From Mucilaginibacter segetis (GTDB taxonomy: Bacteria; Bacteroidota; Bacteroidia; Sphingobacteriales; Sphingobacteriaceae): 64,000 bases of DNA. The stretch spans positions 1,116,001 through 1,180,000 of the forward strand of contig NZ_JAEHFW010000001.1 of the NCBI RefSeq assembly GCF_016522075.1, written 5' to 3'. Made by a program: the position numbers and the translations under genes. The notes under the pieces were generated by a model. It worked only from the letters and a program-made list of their open reading frames with translations, did not search any database and was not told the DNA's origin. This document shows, in pieces, positions 55,262 through 63,920 of the stretch; position 1 is the stretch's first letter; every line of letters starts with the position of its first letter.

Positions 55262-58200
55262 TTAGGATGTATATTCATCCTGCAATAAATTAATATGCTC
55301 ACCGGTCTTATTATTTTCGTGATGTCCTTCCATCAAAACCGCTACCGGAACCCCGGTTACTTTTTCCTGCAAACTCTGGAATATCACAAACAGAACAGGT
55401 ATGATAAATAAACCAAGTATTACCCCCGAAACCATTCCACCTGCAGCGCCTATACTTATAGAATGATTACCTTGAGCCGACGGACCCGTTGCAATACTCA
55501 TTGGGAATAAACCAAATACAAACGCCAGGGACGTCATCACAATTGGGCGTAACCTTAACTTCGCAGCTTCTATAGCAGAAGCAACAAGTGATTGTCCTGC
55601 TTTTCGACGCTGTACTGCAAATTCTACAATAAGAATAGCGTTTTTAGCCAGCAAGCCTATTAACATGATGAGGGCAACCTGTACGTATATATTATTTTCG
55701 ATCCCTGTAAAGCCTAATGCTATAAATACACCCAGTATCCCTGTAGGTATGGATAATATAACGGCTAATGGCAATATGTAACTTTCATATTGAGCGGATA
55801 GCAGAAAATATACGAAGATTAAACACATCAGGAATACAATGGTGGATTGGCCGCCTGAACTGATCTCTTCACGTGTTTGCCCGGTAAATTCATATGCAAA
55901 ACCCGATGGAAGTTCGTCTTTAGCAACTTCTTTTATCGCTCGTATGGCATCACCAGAGCTATAGCCCGGCTTAGGTATAGCATTGATCTCAATGGAGTTG
56001 AACAGATTGTAGCGCGATGCCGTTTCGGAGCCGTATACTCGGTTTAATTTTACCAGCGTATTAATAGGCACCATATCTCCGGTTTTGTTTTTCACAAATA
56101 CCCGATCAATAGATGCAGGGTTGGTTCTGTCGCCAATATCAGCCTGCATTATTACGCGGTAGTACTTGCCAAAGCGATTGAAATCTGATGCCTGTGCACT
56201 ACCAAAGTAAGCCTGCATGGTTTGTAAGATATCTTTAACACTTACACCTAACTGGTTGGCTTTTTCATCGTCAACTTCTAATTGTAATTGCGGATAATCG
56301 GCCTTAAATGATGTGAAAGCATAAGCTATCTCCTTCTTCTGCATCAGTTTGCCAATAAAATTATTGGTCACACCACTAAATTTGTCCAGCTTGCCGCCTG
56401 TTTTATCTTGTACAATTAAATCTAATGCTTCCACATTACTAAAACCAGGTACTGTGGGGAAACTAAATACAAAAAAGGAGCCTCCTGTTACAGCGGCGAG
56501 TTTGCCTCTTAGATCATCCTGTATAGCGTTAATGTCCTTAACATCACCTCTTTCGTCATTTGGTTTTAACAATACAAAAAATATAGCCGACGATGGACTT
56601 GTAGAGTTGGTTAACAAGTTAAAACCACCAATGGCCGCAACAAATCTTACAGAGGGTAAACCGCGAGCTGCGTCCTCTGCCTGTTTCAAGATCTTTGATG
56701 TGCCATTTAACGACGTTCCGGAAGGTGTGGAAACAGAAACGGCTATAAAACCCTGATCTTCGGTAGGGATGAAACCTGATTTAGTATTGCCTATCAGAAA
56801 AACTGTTGCAACAATTACAATGGCTAATCCCGACAAACTAACCCATTTATGATTGATAAGGAATTTAAGACCGCCGATATAGCGGTTACTGATAGCGTTG
56901 AAACTGGTGTTAAAACCAGCGTAAAATTTTTCTTTAAAGCCCTTTTTACCTTCACCTTCTTTATGATTGCTCTTTAAAAACAATGCGGCAAGTGCCGGAC
57001 TTAAAGTTAAGGCGTTAACAGCTGATATTAATATCGCTATGGCCATGGTAAAGGCAAACTGACGATAAAATATACCTGATGAACCGGTCATGAAGCCCAC
57101 AGGTAAAAATACTGCAGCCATCACCAGCGTTATAGAAATTATGGCCCCCGTAATTTCATGCATGGCTTCGGTAGTAGCTGCCCTTGGCGCTAAGCCCTTA
57201 TGTTCCATTTTGGCATGTACCGCTTCAACTACTACAATAGCATCATCCACAACGATACCGATTGCCAGCACCAATGCGAAAAGTGTAAGTAAGTTGATGG
57301 AAAAACCAAACAACTGCATAAAAAAGAACGTTCCTAAAATAGCTACCGGCACAGCTATGGCCGGTATCAACGTGGACCGGAAATCCTGAAGGAAAATAAA
57401 TACTACAATAAAAACCAATATAAATGCTTCTATCAGCGTATGTTTCACTTGGGTTATTGATTCATCAAGTGCTGTTTTGGTACGATAGAAATTGTTGTAT
57501 TTAATACCTGAAGGGAAATCTTTAGAAGCTTTTTCCATCAGTTTATCCACCGCTATCTGTATTTCATTAGCGTTTGAACCAGCCAATTGAATTATACCAA
57601 TAGCCACACCATCGTGTCCGTTAAGGTGTGAGAAACTTGAATAGGAGTAGGTTCCTAATTCTACCCGTGCCACATCTTTTAAATGTAATACTGACCCGTC
57701 TGCATTAGCCCGAATAGCTATATTCTCATAATCTTCGGGCTTAGTAAGTTTGCCTTTATATTTAATTACGTATTCAAACGTCTCCTTACTTTGCTCTCCA
57801 AACTTACCCGGAGCAGCTTCCAGATTCTTATCCTGAATAGCTGCGCTTACTTCAGCTGGGGTAACATTGTGCGCAGCCATTTGACCGGGGTTTAACCATA
57901 TCCGCATCGAATAGTCCTTCACCCCACCAAATATGGTAGCTGAGCCCACGCCAGGGATACGCTTTAACTCGGGGATAATGTTGATCTGCGCATAATTGGC
58001 AACAAAGGTCTGGTCATACTTTTTCGGATCCTCGGTATATATCCCGACGGCACCAATTAAGCTGTTTTGTTGTTTGGTGGTAGTAACGCCTTGTTGTACA
58101 ACTTCGGCAGGTAGCTGGCTGGTAGCTTGTGTTACCCTGTTTTGTACGTTTACCGCAGCCTGATCGGGGTTGGTACCCTGCTTAAAGTATACAGTAATAG

Positions 58201-58465
58201 CTAAACTACCATCATTACTTGCGGTCGAACTCATATAACTCATGTTCTCTACACCGTTAATAGATTCCTCTAATGATGGTGCTACGGAACGCAATACAGT
58301 TTCCGCATTGGCGCCCTGATAAACAGCGGTTACCAATACCGACGGAGGGGCGATATCAGGAAACTGCTGTAAAGGCAACTTTGTAAGACTGATTATGCCC
58401 AGTATCACCAATAATATGGAGATTACTGTTGCTAATACAGGCCTTTTAATAAATATCTTAAACAT
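55262..58465 (-). CDS. RND multidrug efflux permease (HAE-1/AcrB type)
   Basis: The 1067-residue inner-membrane pump exports hydrophobic compounds by proton exchange. The N-terminus MFKIFIKRPVLATVISILLV is standard. The proton-relay aspartates are in helix 4 (LFALVLAIGIVVDDAIVVVE), and a Gly-rich signature GLLAKNAILIVEFA marks helix 10-11. Two periplasmic porter loops include NPDQAAVNVQNRVTQATSQL and GSAQASDFNRFGKYYRVIMQ. Twelve transmembrane helices fit the length. It is between the fusion-protein gene (26 bases upstream) and the TolC-like gene. Substrates cannot be predicted. Confidence 0.96.
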   Translation of the reverse strand: MFKIFIKRPVLATVISILLVILGIISLTKLPLQQFPDIAPPSVLVTAVYQGANAETVLRSVAPSLEESINGVENMSYMSSTASNDGSLAITVYFKQGTNPDQAAVNVQNRVTQATSQLPAEVVQQGVTTTKQQNSLIGAVGIYTEDPKKYDQTFVANYAQINIIPELKRIPGVGSATIFGGVKDYSMRIWLNPGQMAAHNVTPAEVSAAIQDKNLEAAPGKFGEQSKETFEYVIKYKGKLTKPEDYENIAIRANADGSVLHLKDVARVELGTYSYSSFSHLNGHDGVAIGIIQLAGSNANEIQIAVDKLMEKASKDFPSGIKYNNFYRTKTALDESITQVKHTLIEAFILVFIVVFIFLQDFRSTLIPAIAVPVAILGTFFFMQLFGFSINLLTLFALVLAIGIVVDDAIVVVEAVHAKMEHKGLAPRAATTEAMHEITGAIISITLVMAAVFLPVGFMTGSSGIFYRQFAFTMAIAILISAVNALTLSPALAALFLKSNHKEGEGKKGFKEKFYAGFNTSFNAISNRYIGGLKFLINHKWVSLSGLAIVIVATVFLIGNTKSGFIPTEDQGFIAVSVSTPSGTSLNGTSKILKQAEDAARGLPSVRFVAAIGGFNLLTNSTSPSSAIFFVLLKPNDERGDVKDINAIQDDLRGKLAAVTGGSFFVFSFPTVPGFSNVEALDLIVQDKTGGKLDKFSGVTNNFIGKLMQKKEIAYAFTSFKADYPQLQLEVDDEKANQLGVSVKDILQTMQAYFGSAQASDFNRFGKYYRVIMQADIGDRTNPASIDRVFVKNKTGDMVPINTLVKLNRVYGSETASRYNLFNSIEINAIPKPGYSSGDAIRAIKEVAKDELPSGFAYEFTGQTREEISSGGQSTIVFLMCLIFVYFLLSAQYESYILPLAVILSIPTGILGVFIALGFTGIENNIYVQVALIMLIGLLAKNAILIVEFAVQRRKAGQSLVASAIEAAKLRLRPIVMTSLAFVFGLFPMSIATGPSAQGNHSISIGAAGGMVSGVILGLFIIPVLFVIFQSLQEKVTGVPVAVLMEGHHENNKTGEHINLLQDEYTS

Positions 58466-58491
58466 TGTTGTGATTTTTTAAATGATTGGAA

Positions 58492-59619
58492 TTAATTCTG
58501 AGCCACGTTATCCTTTGCTTTTTCCGGATGGATAACGGTACCTTCTTGTAAACGGTCAAAACCGCTCAATACAATTTGATCGCCTGTTTTTAAACCATCA
58601 GTAACCAGGTAGTTGCTGCCCACTTTACCTGCAATGGTAATAGGTTGTTTTTTTACTTTATTACTATCAGTTACAGCAAAAACAAATGTTTTGTCCTGCA
58701 TTTCTACAGTTGCAGATTGCGGAACTATTAAAGCGTTTTTGTGTTGAAGTCCAATGCGGATTTTGCCTGTATTGCCTGATCGTAATAAGCCTTGAGTATT
58801 AGGAAAACTGGCTCTTAAAGTAATAGCCCCGGTGTTTTTATCAAACTGACCATCTATCATATCAATACGACCGCTTTTGGCATATTCGCTGTTATCAGCC
58901 AGAAGCAGATCAACAGGTGGCAGTTGATTTAATTTGTCTTTCAACGTTTCTCCAGGATATTGTTCTTTAAAACTTACAAAGTCCTTTTCGCCAAGTGAAA
59001 AGTACACATGTACATTATGCACGTCAGATAATTGAGTAAGTGACTCAACATCAGTAGGGGAAACCAAACTGCCTTGTTTTTTAAGTAACCGACCAATATA
59101 GCCGCTTACAGGTGCTTTGATTAATGTATACCCTAAATTTATTTTAGCGGTACTTACATTAGCTTTTGCTTGTTCAATGTTAGCTTTTGCTATTTCGTTG
59201 GTTGCTTTGGCTGTTTTAAGCTGATAGTCGGATATTACCTTGTTTTGCACAAGCGGGGTCAGCTTGTCTATCTCCAATTGGGAGTTTAACATAGCTGCCT
59301 GGGCGGCGTGCAAACTGGCAATTGCGTTATTTAGTTGAGCGCGGTAAGGTTGGTCGTTAATTTTAAATAAAGGTTCGCCAGCCGATACAAAAGCACCTTC
59401 GTCAATAAACACCTTGTCTAAAGCACCGCTTACCTGCGGGCGTATCTCCACGTTAACAGTACCTTCTATTGATGCGGGATATTCCTGGTAAGTGGTTTCG
59501 GTCCCCGATGTTACACTGGCAACAGGTAACGATGGTGGCGGCGGCGCCTGCGCCGTTTGCGGCTTGGGTGAGCAACTGAATAATGATATGGCAATAATTG
59601 CTGTTAGTATAATTTTCAT
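58492..59619 (-). CDS. RND periplasmic adaptor (membrane fusion protein, AcrA type)
   Basis: The 375-residue lipoprotein starts MKIILTAIIAISLFSCSPKP (lipobox, Cys16). It has the biotinyl-lipoyl-like part (EIRPQVSGALDKVFIDEGAF, VSAGEPLFKINDQPYRAQLN), a coiled-coil hairpin (IEQAKANVSTAKINLGYTLI), and barrel and proximal domains (YIGRLLKKQGSLVSPTDVES, GLLRSGNTGKIRIGL). It links the pump to the outer-membrane channel. An upstream in-frame ATG at 59772 would prepend non-homologous residues across the candidate operators, so I chose the lipoprotein start. It is the first structural gene after the TetR regulator gene. Confidence 0.94.
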   Translation of the reverse strand: MKIILTAIIAISLFSCSPKPQTAQAPPPPSLPVASVTSGTETTYQEYPASIEGTVNVEIRPQVSGALDKVFIDEGAFVSAGEPLFKINDQPYRAQLNNAIASLHAAQAAMLNSQLEIDKLTPLVQNKVISDYQLKTAKATNEIAKANIEQAKANVSTAKINLGYTLIKAPVSGYIGRLLKKQGSLVSPTDVESLTQLSDVHNVHVYFSLGEKDFVSFKEQYPGETLKDKLNQLPPVDLLLADNSEYAKSGRIDMIDGQFDKNTGAITLRASFPNTQGLLRSGNTGKIRIGLQHKNALIVPQSATVEMQDKTFVFAVTDSNKVKKQPITIAGKVGSNYLVTDGLKTGDQIVLSGFDRLQEGTVIHPEKAKDNVAQN

Positions 59620-59707
59620 GATAATAAATTTTGATTGTGAGCTAATAGGATTAAAAGTTGCCCGAAGGCTGTTAATATATATGGAGTCGGTTGTTGTTAT
59701 AGTTTTA

Positions 59708-59738
59708 TTAACGGTATTAAATTGTTTAACGTTGTTAA
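59708..59738. promoter_or_regulatory. Pair of candidate TetR operator sites upstream of the efflux operon
   Basis: TTAAC-ggt-ATTAA (59708-59720) and TTAAC-gtt-GTTAA (59726-59738) lie exactly 18 bp apart, about 90-120 bases before the fusion-protein start. The second is a perfect 5+3+5 inverted repeat. They match sites upstream of tetR. Confidence 0.6.
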
Positions 59739-59806
59739 GTATATGGCGCATTTCAGAATGGTTTAGTGGCATATTATTCTTAATTATAGTAGTGGATATT
59801 TATAAT

Positions 59807-59837
59807 TTAACAGCGTTAAATAATTTAACAATATTAT
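59807..59837. promoter_or_regulatory. Second pair of candidate TetR operator sites
   Basis: TTAAC-agc-GTTAA (59807-59819, perfect inverted repeat extended to TTTAAC/GTTAAA) and the degenerate TTAAC-aat-ATTAT (59825-59837) again lie 18 bp apart, just past the tetR stop codon. Confidence 0.5.
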
Positions 59838-59853
59838 AAATTTATTAAAAAAA

Positions 59854-60456
59854 TTATGGTGTAATAGATCTTATTATCCCTGTGATCGCATCTTTTAACA
59901 CCTGGCGGTTAATTTCATCAGATGAACCGCGGCTAAGTATATTAATAGAAACCAGACCATGTACAACAGACCAAAAGGTGTAGTATTTTGTACATATCAC
60001 ATCCGAATCCATATCATCTATGTTCATCAGTTCCCCAATTGCGGTACTAAACATATCCCAGGGAATTTCCGCTTCAGGTAAATCATTAACCAGTTCGCAA
60101 CTGCAATTAGTAGTTACACCGAACATTCCCTGGTAAAGCTCCTTGTTTGCAAAAGCGAAGTTCCAATAAGCCAGCCACATAGCCTCTAACTGTTTTGCCG
60201 GTAAACGATGTTTGCTTTTAGCTTCCTGCAAATCTTTTGCTAAAAGTAAATAGCCCTTACGGGTAAGCTCCAGTAGTATAGCTTCTTTATTGGCAAAGTA
60301 TTCATATATAATAGGTGCGGTATATTCAATAACATCAGCAATTTTCCGCATACTTAAAGCCTGCCACCCATCCTCTTTTACGATTTTAAGCGCAGCGTCC
60401 AGAATGTTGATCCTGGTTTCATCTTTTAAGCGTTGTATCCTATCCTTACTTGCCAT
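59854..60456 (-). CDS. TetR/AcrR family transcriptional regulator
   Basis: The 200-residue repressor has a typical TetR HTH at about residues 12-62 (ETRINILDAALKIVKEDGWQ, ALSMRKIADVIEYTAPIIYE, YFANKEAILLELTRKGYLLL) and a helical ligand-binding C-terminal half (EAMWLAYWNFAFANKELYQG, YYTFWSVVHGLVSINILSRG). It is upstream of the RND genes on the same strand with a 234-base gap holding repeated TTAACnnnGTTAA sites, and similar sites precede its own start. Autorepression and control of the efflux operon are inferred from that. The inducer is unknown. Confidence 0.93.
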   Translation of the reverse strand: MASKDRIQRLKDETRINILDAALKIVKEDGWQALSMRKIADVIEYTAPIIYEYFANKEAILLELTRKGYLLLAKDLQEAKSKHRLPAKQLEAMWLAYWNFAFANKELYQGMFGVTTNCSCELVNDLPEAEIPWDMFSTAIGELMNIDDMDSDVICTKYYTFWSVVHGLVSINILSRGSSDEINRQVLKDAITGIIRSITP

Positions 60457-60461
60457 TATTA

Positions 60462-60510
60462 ATTACGGTATAAAATAATTTAACACCGTTAGGCAAATGT
60501 ACGGTGATAA
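60462..60510. promoter_or_regulatory. Array of candidate TetR operator sites before tetR
   Basis: Three 13-mers begin at 60462 (ATTACGGTATAAA), 60480 (TTAACACCGTTAG) and 60498 (TGTACGGTGATAA), each spaced 18 bp. The middle one fits TTAACnnnGTTAA with one mismatch; the outer two are weaker. The first lies 6 bases from the tetR start. Confidence 0.45.
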
Positions 60511-60670
60511 ATAATAAATCATGTTCATCCTTTTGTCAGTTTTTCTTACCCATAAAAGGCGTTAATTATTTGTAACAAATGTGTTAAACACTAAAGAAAG
60601 GGTAAATTAATATAAACTTAACAATGATGTTGTGATTTATAAACATGCCAAGGCTTATTTTGCAAGTATT

Positions 60671-61252
60671 ATGGATGCAGAAAATATGTCGGTGGTTGTA
60701 ACATTAGATGGGTTTGAAAGCATATTTAAAGACAACTATACACCTTTGTATAGATATGTTAACTCCATAATAAAAGATAAGGAGCTGTCAAAAGATGTGC
60801 TTTCTGACCTTTTTCTTAATCTTTGGCAGCAAAAGAATAAGTTGCAGATAGCTAATATAAAGCCATATTTATTCAGATCGGCACGCAATGGTGCATTAAA
60901 AGCTCTTACTGCTCAAAATCAAATTTCGCAACTTCCGGACGATGCATTTAACATACCGTCAGATAGTTATAATCCTTTTGAACGATTTGTAGCAAAGCAA
61001 TCAATAAAAATTGTAGACGAACTCATTAATAAATTACCCGCAAAGCGACGCGAAATGATAGAATTGCGTTTGTTGGGTCTGAAGAATTATGAGATTGCAA
61101 ATGTGATGGACATTCCCGAAAAAAATGTGGAATATAATATGCGCGAAGCTATAGAACAATTAAGCCATGCTGTAAATCATAGTCAGCTTGATAAAGCCAC
61201 TATTGCAAGCGGATTAATGTTGATTAACATAATCTTTACAATTTCACAATAG
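60671..61252 (+). CDS. ECF-type RNA polymerase sigma factor (FecI-like)
   Basis: The 193-residue (from this start) sigma factor has region 2 (NYTPLYRYVNSIIKDKELSK, DVLSDLFLNLWQQKNKLQIA) and region 4 (INKLPAKRREMIELRLLGLK, NYEIANVMDIPEKNVEYNMR). A short hydrophobic C-terminus (LMLINIIFTISQ) follows, often seen in Bacteroidota FecI-type factors. With the FecR gene at 62949 it probably drives the TonB-receptor locus that begins at 63921. Alternative starts exist: GTG at 60632, which adds 13 residues, and ATG at 60686. A metallophosphoesterase gene separates sigma and anti-sigma genes, which is unusual. Confidence 0.92.
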   Translation: MDAENMSVVVTLDGFESIFKDNYTPLYRYVNSIIKDKELSKDVLSDLFLNLWQQKNKLQIANIKPYLFRSARNGALKALTAQNQISQLPDDAFNIPSDSYNPFERFVAKQSIKIVDELINKLPAKRREMIELRLLGLKNYEIANVMDIPEKNVEYNMREAIEQLSHAVNHSQLDKATIASGLMLINIIFTISQ

Positions 61253-61320
61253 TTTCTTTTTGTGAAAAAGGTGGTAACCCAACTCTTCTACTTAGTTCTA
61301 ATATATAAAAATCAAAATAC

Positions 61321-62811
61321 ATGATAAACAGAAGGGATTTTATAAAAAACCTGGGTCTTACAGGTGCCGCTTTAACTGCACCTTGTGCCGTAATAAATGC
61401 TTCGCCTGTTATTAGTGAAAAGCCGGGTGTCGCAAATATCACGTTAAAGGGGAGAATCCATCATAATGGCAGCGGTATAGCAGGAGTTGCCGTAACTGAT
61501 GGGATGAACATCACACTTAGCGATAAAAGTGGTAATTACACACTGTTAAGTAACAAGGCTGCTGAATTTGTTTATATTTCAGTACCGGCCGGCTATGCAT
61601 TTCCGCATCAAAAAGGAATAGCAGATTTTTATAAAAAGATAGATAGCAGCAAATCAACTTACAATGCCGATTTCCGGTTAGAAAAACTGGAAACCGATGA
61701 CCGCAAACACAATTTTGTGGTATGGGCCGATCCGCAAATGATATCAAAAAAAGATGCCGAAGTACTGGTTACTCAGGCTGCGCCCGATCTTAAGCAACTG
61801 GTAAGTAATTATCCTGCAGGTTCATTATTCCATGCCATTGGCTGTGGCGATTTAGTTTGGGACCATTTTGAACTTATTGAAGATTATAAAAAAGCTGTTG
61901 ATATTTCAGGCATACCGTTCTTTAATCTCATAGGTAATCATGATATGGATCTAGACGCCCGTACCGATGATTATTCGGCACGTACATTTAAAGATAATTA
62001 CGGACCAACTTATTATTCTTTTAACCGGGGAAATGTCCACTACATATGCTTAGATGATGTTTTCTTTATAGGTACAGCTAAAAGATACATTGGTTATTTA
62101 ACAGAAAATCAATTGCAATGGCTGGAGCAGGATCTGGCTAATGTTAAGCACGGGAGTACTTTGGTTGTATCTCTGCATATTCCAACCTTTACAGGTGTAC
62201 AACGCCGCAATAAATTAAAGGAGGAGGAGATAGGCGGGGTTGTAGCTAATCGGGAACAGTTGTATAAGTTGCTTGCTCCATATAATGTTCATTTTATGTC
62301 AGGTCACACACATATGAATGAAAAATGGGAAAAGGATAATATGATAGAGCATGTTCATGGTACGGTATGCGGTGCCTGGTGGACAGGTCCAATTTGTACT
62401 GATGGTACACCAGAGGGTTATGCTGTTTATGAAGTGAACGGAGACCAGATTAGCTGGTATTATAAATCGACAGGGAAACCCAGAGAATATCAGTTAAAGG
62501 TTTATGAAAAAGGAAGGTTAAAAACCGCACCTGATGCCATTGTTGCAAATGTATGGAACTGGGATCCGAAATGGAAAGTAGAGTGGTATCAGGACGGTGT
62601 TTTGAAAGGTGCCATGGAACAACGCGTAGATTTTGATCCATGGGCAGTAGAATTATACGAAGGCCCCGCAATGCCTAAAAAGCATAAGTTTGTTGACCCT
62701 ACTTTAACGGATCACTTATTTTTTGCAACACCTGATGCCAATGCCAAAAATATTAAGGTTGTAACTACCGACAGGTTTGGTAACACTTATAGTCAAGAAT
62801 TAGCTGTTTAA
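61321..62811 (+). CDS. Tat-exported calcineurin-like metallophosphoesterase
   Basis: The 496-residue protein has a twin-arginine-type leader MINRRDFIKNLGLTGAALTA. An N-terminal Ig-like domain (about 35-120: LKGRIHHNGSGIAGVAVTDG, ITLSDKSGNYTLLSN) precedes the phosphoesterase core with ADPQM, IGCGDLVWDHFELIED, FNLIGNHDMDL, VVSLHIPTFTGVQ and MSGHTHMNEKWE supplying the two-metal ligands. A C-terminal domain (about 380-496) ends TTDRFGNTYSQELAV. It probably hydrolyses phosphate esters in the periplasm; the substrate is unknown. It starts 68 bases after the sigma gene and has its own terminator, leaving FecR as a later unit. Confidence 0.92.
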   Translation: MINRRDFIKNLGLTGAALTAPCAVINASPVISEKPGVANITLKGRIHHNGSGIAGVAVTDGMNITLSDKSGNYTLLSNKAAEFVYISVPAGYAFPHQKGIADFYKKIDSSKSTYNADFRLEKLETDDRKHNFVVWADPQMISKKDAEVLVTQAAPDLKQLVSNYPAGSLFHAIGCGDLVWDHFELIEDYKKAVDISGIPFFNLIGNHDMDLDARTDDYSARTFKDNYGPTYYSFNRGNVHYICLDDVFFIGTAKRYIGYLTENQLQWLEQDLANVKHGSTLVVSLHIPTFTGVQRRNKLKEEEIGGVVANREQLYKLLAPYNVHFMSGHTHMNEKWEKDNMIEHVHGTVCGAWWTGPICTDGTPEGYAVYEVNGDQISWYYKSTGKPREYQLKVYEKGRLKTAPDAIVANVWNWDPKWKVEWYQDGVLKGAMEQRVDFDPWAVELYEGPAMPKKHKFVDPTLTDHLFFATPDANAKNIKVVTTDRFGNTYSQELAV

Positions 62812-62822
62812 TACAAACAAAA

Positions 62823-62861
62823 TTTTAAACAAAGGCCGGTATATCCGGCTTTTGTTTAAAA
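62823..62861 (+). terminator. Rho-independent terminator after the metallophosphoesterase gene
   Basis: TTTTAAACAAAGGCCGG-tatat-CCGGCTTTTGTTTAAAA is a near-perfect 17-bp stem with one G-T mismatch. It separates the phosphoesterase gene from fecR. Confidence 0.85.
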
Positions 62862-62948
62862 TGGCACTTAACAAAAAGTTAATAAACAATTAACGATTTG
62901 TTTTGGTGGAAAGCAACCCTTTATACCTCTTTAAATAAAGTTAAAAGA

Positions 62949-63911
62949 GTGAACTGGGAACTACTGCTTAGATACATTAATAAAGAAGCCAGCAATTTTG
63001 AGGCTACTCAGGTTGAGGAATGGTTGCAACAACAGAAGGAAAATGCTTACCTGCTGGAATATCTGCAAAAGCGAAAAGATCAACTGCATCAGCCGCTGAA
63101 AGAGACTGATATTGATGAACAATGGCTGCACCTGCTCGACAGGATATTTGAAACATCGCCATTTGTAAAACCCATAAAACTATACCGTTACCTGGGCATT
63201 GCTGCAAGCTTCTTATTATTTGCAGTATTGGGCTGGATGTATGTGAAAAACAGTACATCAGGTACAAAGGCTGACTTGGTGACTTTACAGGCGCCCGTTG
63301 ATACTCGCGGAAACACCTTGCTGCCCGATGGTACTCAAGTTTACATGACACCCGGCTCAAGCATTAAATACGGCGATAATTTCGGTGCCGATAAAAGAAT
63401 TATTCACTTATCGGGGGAAGCATTTTTTGATGTAAAACACGATCCGAAAAAGCCATTCATCATTTATACAACTAATAACCTGCAGGTATCGGTTTTAGGC
63501 ACCTCCTTTAATGTTTATTCCAGTAAAAACGGACTTCCTGCTGAAATCAAAGTGGCATCAGGCTTAGTGGGTATAACAGCCAGTCAGCACACTTATTTTT
63601 TAAAGGCGGGGCAAAAATTAACCTACCAGCCCAATAATAAAAAAACAGCTATTACAACAGTAACCTATAATGATGCTGCGGCTCTGCAGAATCAAGCACT
63701 GTTTTTTAAAGATGACAATGCCTATCAGATAGCCGAAAAATTACACCGGTGGTACAATATTGATGTAGAAGTACTACCCTCAGCAACAAAACATTCCCGT
63801 TTCAGCGGTGAAATGAAAGATGCCGGATTAGCTAACCTAATGGAAGGGCTTAAATATGCTACTGGCATTAACTATAAATTCAAAGATCAACACACTATAC
63901 AATTATTCTAA
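62949..63911 (+). CDS. FecR-family anti-sigma factor
   Basis: The roughly 320-residue inner-membrane protein starts from the GTG giving VNWELLLRYINKEASNFEAT; no ATG is available and a TTG at 62898 is less likely. A cytoplasmic sigma-binding part (EVEEWLQQQKENAYLLEYLQ-like) precedes one transmembrane helix (about 85-110: LYRYLGIAASFLLFAVLGWM). The periplasmic FecR domain (TLLPDGTQVYMTPGSSIKYG, IIHLSGEAFFDVKHDPKKPF, NLQVSVLGTSFNVYS) and C-terminal DUF4974-like part (FFKDDNAYQIAEKLHRWYNI, SGEMKDAGLANLMEGLKYAT) follow. It should relay ligand occupancy of a TonB receptor to the sigma factor at 60671. Confidence 0.92.
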   Translation: MNWELLLRYINKEASNFEATQVEEWLQQQKENAYLLEYLQKRKDQLHQPLKETDIDEQWLHLLDRIFETSPFVKPIKLYRYLGIAASFLLFAVLGWMYVKNSTSGTKADLVTLQAPVDTRGNTLLPDGTQVYMTPGSSIKYGDNFGADKRIIHLSGEAFFDVKHDPKKPFIIYTTNNLQVSVLGTSFNVYSSKNGLPAEIKVASGLVGITASQHTYFLKAGQKLTYQPNNKKTAITTVTYNDAAALQNQALFFKDDNAYQIAEKLHRWYNIDVEVLPSATKHSRFSGEMKDAGLANLMEGLKYATGINYKFKDQHTIQLF

Positions 63912-63920
63912 CAATTAAAT

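Noticed and set aside
59620-59772. Longer N-terminus of the membrane fusion protein
   Set aside because: It lacks homology-like features, would hide the lipoprotein signal peptide and overlaps the candidate TetR operators.
60632-60670. GTG start for the ECF sigma factor
   Set aside because: Possible, but the ATG at 60671 gives the more usual distance to region 2; kept as an alternative only.
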